Positions 14,778 to 16,909 of a stretch of 16,909 nucleotides of DNA are shown here, in pieces (the stretch's first letter is position 1; the number at the start of each line of letters is the position of its first letter). Source of the stretch: Erythrobacter sp. (GTDB lineage Bacteria > Pseudomonadota > Alphaproteobacteria > Sphingomonadales > Sphingomonadaceae); assembly GCA_003483125.1 (NCBI GenBank), contig DMWU01000234.1, forward strand, positions 1 to 16,909, read 5' to 3'. A program made the translations under genes and the position numbers. A model generated the notes under the pieces. It worked only from the letters and a program-made list of their open reading frames with translations. It ran no database searches and had not been told where the DNA came from.

Positions 14778-15992
14778 ATGGAACAAATTAGCAATTACAT
14801 CTCAGAGCTTGCTCCTTGGGGCCAAACACTTCTGGGCCTCACGGCACTGTCGCTAGCAGCGATCGCCGTGAACTTCCTGATCAAGCAGGTAATCTTGCGC
14901 GCCGCCGCACCATTCCTGGACACGCGCAGCTTAACAGCGGACCATGCTGCCGCTCGCTTTGCCAATGTCGCCCCATTGCTGGTTATATCGCGGGGAATCG
15001 CCGCCGTTCCGAATCTGCCGCCCGACCTTGTTACGGTGGTAATGAACGTAGCCGAGGCAACAATTGCACTCTCGGTTGCGTTGGGCCTCAGCCAGGCGCT
15101 TTCATATGTGGACGAGGTTTATCGTCGCAGGCCCGATGCCCATGCGCGTCCGATCAAGGGCTATATCCAGGTTCTGAAGATCGCTGTTTTCAGCGCGGCG
15201 GTGATCTTGATGATCTCAATCCTGATCGACCAATCGCCAATACTGCTTCTCTCAGGTCTCGGCGCAATGGCAGCCGTCCTGCTGTTGGTTTTCAAGGATA
15301 CAATCCTGTCGTTAGTAGCCTCGGTCCAGCTGACGAGTAATGACATGCTGCGCGTAGGGGACTGGATCGAAATGCCGGGCATGCATGCCGATGGCGACGT
15401 GATCGACATTGCCCTTCACACGGTGAAGATCCAGAATTTCGACAAGACGATCACCGCTATTCCGACCCATAGGTTAATTTCCGAAAGTTTTCGAAATTGG
15501 CGCGGTATGTCGGAATCAGGGGGCAGGCGGATCAAGCGGTCGATTTCGATTGACCAGAACATGATCCGTTTCCTGACCGAAGACGAAGTAAAGGGCTTCA
15601 GTCGGTTTCGTGTCTTGCGCGAATACCTCGCGCAGAAAGAGCAGGAACTTGCCGAATGGAACGAGGGTAAGCTTGCTAAGGAGAGCGATCCGGTCAATGC
15701 GCGACGCCTTACCAATATCGGCACCTTGCGCGCCTACATCATCGGCTACCTCAAGAGCCATCCGATGATCAGTGAAGATTTTACGCTGCTCGTTCGGCAA
15801 TTGGCGCCGGGGCCTGAAGGCCTGCCGATCGAGATCTATTGCTTCACCTCGACTACCAATTGGGGTGAGTATGAATCGATAATGGCCGATATTTTTGACC
15901 ATTTGCTGGCGATCCTGCCGGAGTTTGGCTTGAAGGTGTTCCAGGAGCCAAGCGGCACGGATTTCCGGTACATTCGCTCATCCGTCAATTAA
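14778..15992 (+). CDS. ybdG: YbdG-type mechanosensitive ion channel (MscS superfamily)
   Basis: An inner-membrane channel of the MscS superfamily; the E. coli relative YbdG (MscM, 415 residues) contributes a miniconductance activity in osmotic downshock. This 404-residue protein resembles YbdG over its length. Hydrophobic segments occur at about 17-40, 67-82, 85-108, 128-148 and 152-184, the last being the pore-lining helix with LSGLGAMAAVLLLVFKDTIL. The cytoplasmic beta domain has NDMLRVGDWIEMP, the ADGDVIDIALHTVKIQNFD stretch, ITAIPTHRLISESFRNW and the YbdG-specific GGRRIKRSISID, then a C-terminal domain with RRLTNIGTLRAY, VRQLAPGPEGLPIEIY and YESIMADIFDHL. No ribosome-binding site precedes the ATG. 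It is convergent with ctrA across a hairpin. Confidence 0.93.
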   Translation: MEQISNYISELAPWGQTLLGLTALSLAAIAVNFLIKQVILRAAAPFLDTRSLTADHAAARFANVAPLLVISRGIAAVPNLPPDLVTVVMNVAEATIALSVALGLSQALSYVDEVYRRRPDAHARPIKGYIQVLKIAVFSAAVILMISILIDQSPILLLSGLGAMAAVLLLVFKDTILSLVASVQLTSNDMLRVGDWIEMPGMHADGDVIDIALHTVKIQNFDKTITAIPTHRLISESFRNWRGMSESGGRRIKRSISIDQNMIRFLTEDEVKGFSRFRVLREYLAQKEQELAEWNEGKLAKESDPVNARRLTNIGTLRAYIIGYLKSHPMISEDFTLLVRQLAPGPEGLPIEIYCFTSTTNWGEYESIMADIFDHLLAILPEFGLKVFQEPSGTDFRYIRSSVN

Positions 15993-15999
15993 TTACGGC

Positions 16000-16034
16000 A
16001 AAAGGCCCGCCTCTTGAAAGAAACGGGCCATTTG
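16000..16034 (-). terminator. Hairpin terminator between ctrA and ybdG, possibly bidirectional
   Basis: A 6-bp GC stem, GGCCCG (16004-16009) with CGGGCC (16024-16029), encloses a 14-base loop. On the minus strand the stem is followed by TTTTGCC, a plausible intrinsic terminator for ctrA. On the plus strand it is followed by ATTTGCTG, a weaker tail that could also stop ybdG transcription. It is the clearest terminator-like structure I found in the window. Confidence 0.55.
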
Positions 16035-16062
16035 CTGCTTGGTTAAAGCTACGAGCTATAGC

Positions 16063-16758
16063 TTATGCAGCTTCCGCAGCCTCATCCGGGTCGCGCAGCA
16101 CATAGCCACGACCCCAAACAGTTTCGATGTAATTTTCACCGCCGCAGGCCAGGCTCAATTTCTTACGCAGCTTGCAGATGAAAACGTCGATGATTTTCAA
16201 CTCAGGCTCGTCCATCCCGCCATATAGATGGTTGAGGAACATTTCCTTAGTCAACGTAGTGCCTTTGCGCAGCGAAAGCAGCTCAAGCATCGCATATTCC
16301 TTGCCAGTCAGGTGAACACGCGCACTGTCGACTTCCACGGTCTTGGCATCAAGGTTCACTGCAAGCTTGCCAGTTCGAATGATCGATTGGCTGTGGCCCT
16401 TCGAACGACGCACGACTGCATGGATGCGAGCAACCAGCTCTTCGCGATGGAAGGGCTTGGTCACGTAGTCGTCAGCCCCGAAACCGAAGCTGCGGATCTT
16501 TGAATCCATTTCTGCAATGCCAGAAAGGATTAAGACTGGAGTTTGCACTTTGGCGACGCGCAGCTTCTTCAACACGTCGTAGCCATGCATATCCGGTAGG
16601 TTCAGATCGAGCAGGATGATGTCGTAATCATATAGTTTGCCCAGATCCAAGCCTTCTTCGCCCAAATCGGTTGCATAGACATTAAAGCCTTCGGTCGTGA
16701 GCATCAGCTCAATCGCCTTGGCGGTTGTCGGCTCGTCCTCAATCAAAAGCACGCGCAT
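16063..16758 (-). CDS. ctrA: Cell-cycle response regulator CtrA
   Basis: CtrA is the OmpR-family response regulator that, in alphaproteobacteria, controls cell-cycle, division and motility genes. The product is 231 residues, the same as Caulobacter CtrA. The receiver domain has IEDE near the start, the phospho-acceptor Asp51 in [16 protein letters not shown], and [15 protein letters not shown] (about 102-116). The C-terminal winged-helix domain has [39 protein letters not shown] and VWGRGYVL. The C-terminus is EAAEAA, ending in the Ala-Ala known in Caulobacter to mark CtrA for ClpXP proteolysis. The ATG at 16758 is set by a GGGGGA ribosome-binding site six bases upstream, although the frame is open further. 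Upstream lie GANTC sites and a near-consensus CtrA box, suggesting conserved autoregulation. Confidence 0.97.
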   Translation of the reverse strand: MRVLLIEDEPTTAKAIELMLTTEGFNVYATDLGEEGLDLGKLYDYDIILLDLNLPDMHGYDVLKKLRVAKVQTPVLILSGIAEMDSKIRSFGFGADDYVTKPFHREELVARIHAVVRRSKGHSQSIIRTGKLAVNLDAKTVEVDSARVHLTGKEYAMLELLSLRKGTTLTKEMFLNHLYGGMDEPELKIIDVFICKLRKKLSLACGGENYIETVWGRGYVLRDPDEAAEAA

Positions 16759-16764
16759 GGGTTG

Positions 16765-16773
16765 TCCCCCTTT
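16765..16773 (-). promoter_or_regulatory. Ribosome-binding site fixing the ctrA start
   Basis: On the minus strand AAAGGGGGA ends six bases before the ATG at 16758. It excludes the longer frame starting at 16827, whose extra 23 residues are not part of CtrA. Confidence 0.7.
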
Positions 16774-16846
16774 GCCCAAAAACTTTCGGTAACTCCTCGC
16801 AAAGAGAAGTTGCCGTTTATTAACCACACAAGGTCTGAACGGAAAA

Positions 16847-16863
16847 GGTTAATTTAGTGTAAA
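16847..16863 (-). promoter_or_regulatory. Candidate CtrA box upstream of ctrA
   Basis: On the minus strand the sequence reads TTTA-N7-TTAACC, one mismatch from the Caulobacter CtrA consensus TTAA-N7-TTAA. A further TTAACC half-site on the plus strand is at 16820-16825, closer to the gene. Their positions (about 60-105 bp before the ATG) would suit direct autoregulation of ctrA. Short AT-rich motifs arise by chance, so this needs binding data. Confidence 0.4.
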
Positions 16864-16869
16864 GCCATG

Positions 16870-16900
16870 GAATCCAGCGCCTTGCTGGCCGTAGTGAGTC
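16870..16900. promoter_or_regulatory. Two GANTC (CcrM-type) sites upstream of ctrA
   Basis: GAATC (16870-16874) and GAGTC (16896-16900) lie 112 and 138 bp upstream of the ctrA ATG. In Caulobacter a GANTC site in the ctrA P1 promoter makes transcription depend on its methylation state after replication. The region continues past the window edge, so the full promoter is not visible. Confidence 0.4.
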
Positions 16901-16909
16901 ATATTGGCA

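Noticed and set aside
1..16909. CRISPR arrays, tRNA genes, insertion sequences and prophage remnants
   Set aside because: On reading both strands I saw no regularly spaced repeats, transposase or integrase motifs, or tRNA-like cloverleaf with a conserved TTCGA arm.

Overview
The window looks like ordinary chromosome from an alphaproteobacterium, most likely order Sphingomonadales (Erythrobacteraceae-like). The grounds are a full-length CtrA cell-cycle regulator with its Asp51 and C-terminal Ala-Ala, GANTC (CcrM-type) sites in at least two intergenic regions, a PduO-type adenosyltransferase next to a HIG1-type small membrane protein and GluQRS, and moderate-to-high GC codon use throughout. The placement rests on recognised protein families, not on a database search. 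I see no phage, insertion sequence, CRISPR array, tRNA or rRNA.

Layout, left to right. (1) 1-1789 (+): the C-terminal part of a family-5 ABC-transporter solute-binding protein cut by the window edge, then a small DUF4112 membrane protein. (2) 1841-4475 (+): a compact kynA-kynB-kynU operon with overlapping stop/start codons, converting L-tryptophan through N-formylkynurenine and kynurenine to anthranilate plus alanine. (3) 4479-5123 (-): a stand-alone HNH endonuclease-family protein, divergent from (4) 5201-7827 (+): gluQ (tRNA-Asp queuosine glutamylation), a 76-residue HIG1/twin-helix protein, a PduO-type cobalamin adenosyltransferase and 3-hydroxybutyryl-CoA dehydrogenase. (5) 10845-7837 (-): mutS followed by a small single-helix membrane protein of unknown function. 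(6) 10952-13216 (+): a malic enzyme with C-terminal phosphotransacetylase-like domain (maeB). (7) 14671-13235 (-): trmB followed by a DUF3592 membrane-protein gene that carries an in-frame amber codon. (8) 14778-15992 (+): a YbdG-type mechanosensitive channel, probably from a leaderless or nearly leaderless mRNA. (9) 16758-16063 (-): ctrA, with its upstream regulatory region reaching the right edge.

The genes are mostly housekeeping: tRNA modification (gluQ, trmB), mismatch repair (mutS), central and amino-acid metabolism (maeB, hbd, kynABU, cobalamin adenosylation), osmotic stress (ybdG) and cell-cycle control (ctrA). I did not find a clearly new multi-gene system. The observations most worth checking are the amber-interrupted DUF3592 gene, the cluster of three GANTC sites between the HNH gene and gluQ, the candidate CtrA box and GANTC sites upstream of ctrA, and three convergent gene pairs separated by only 3, 9 and 18 bp.
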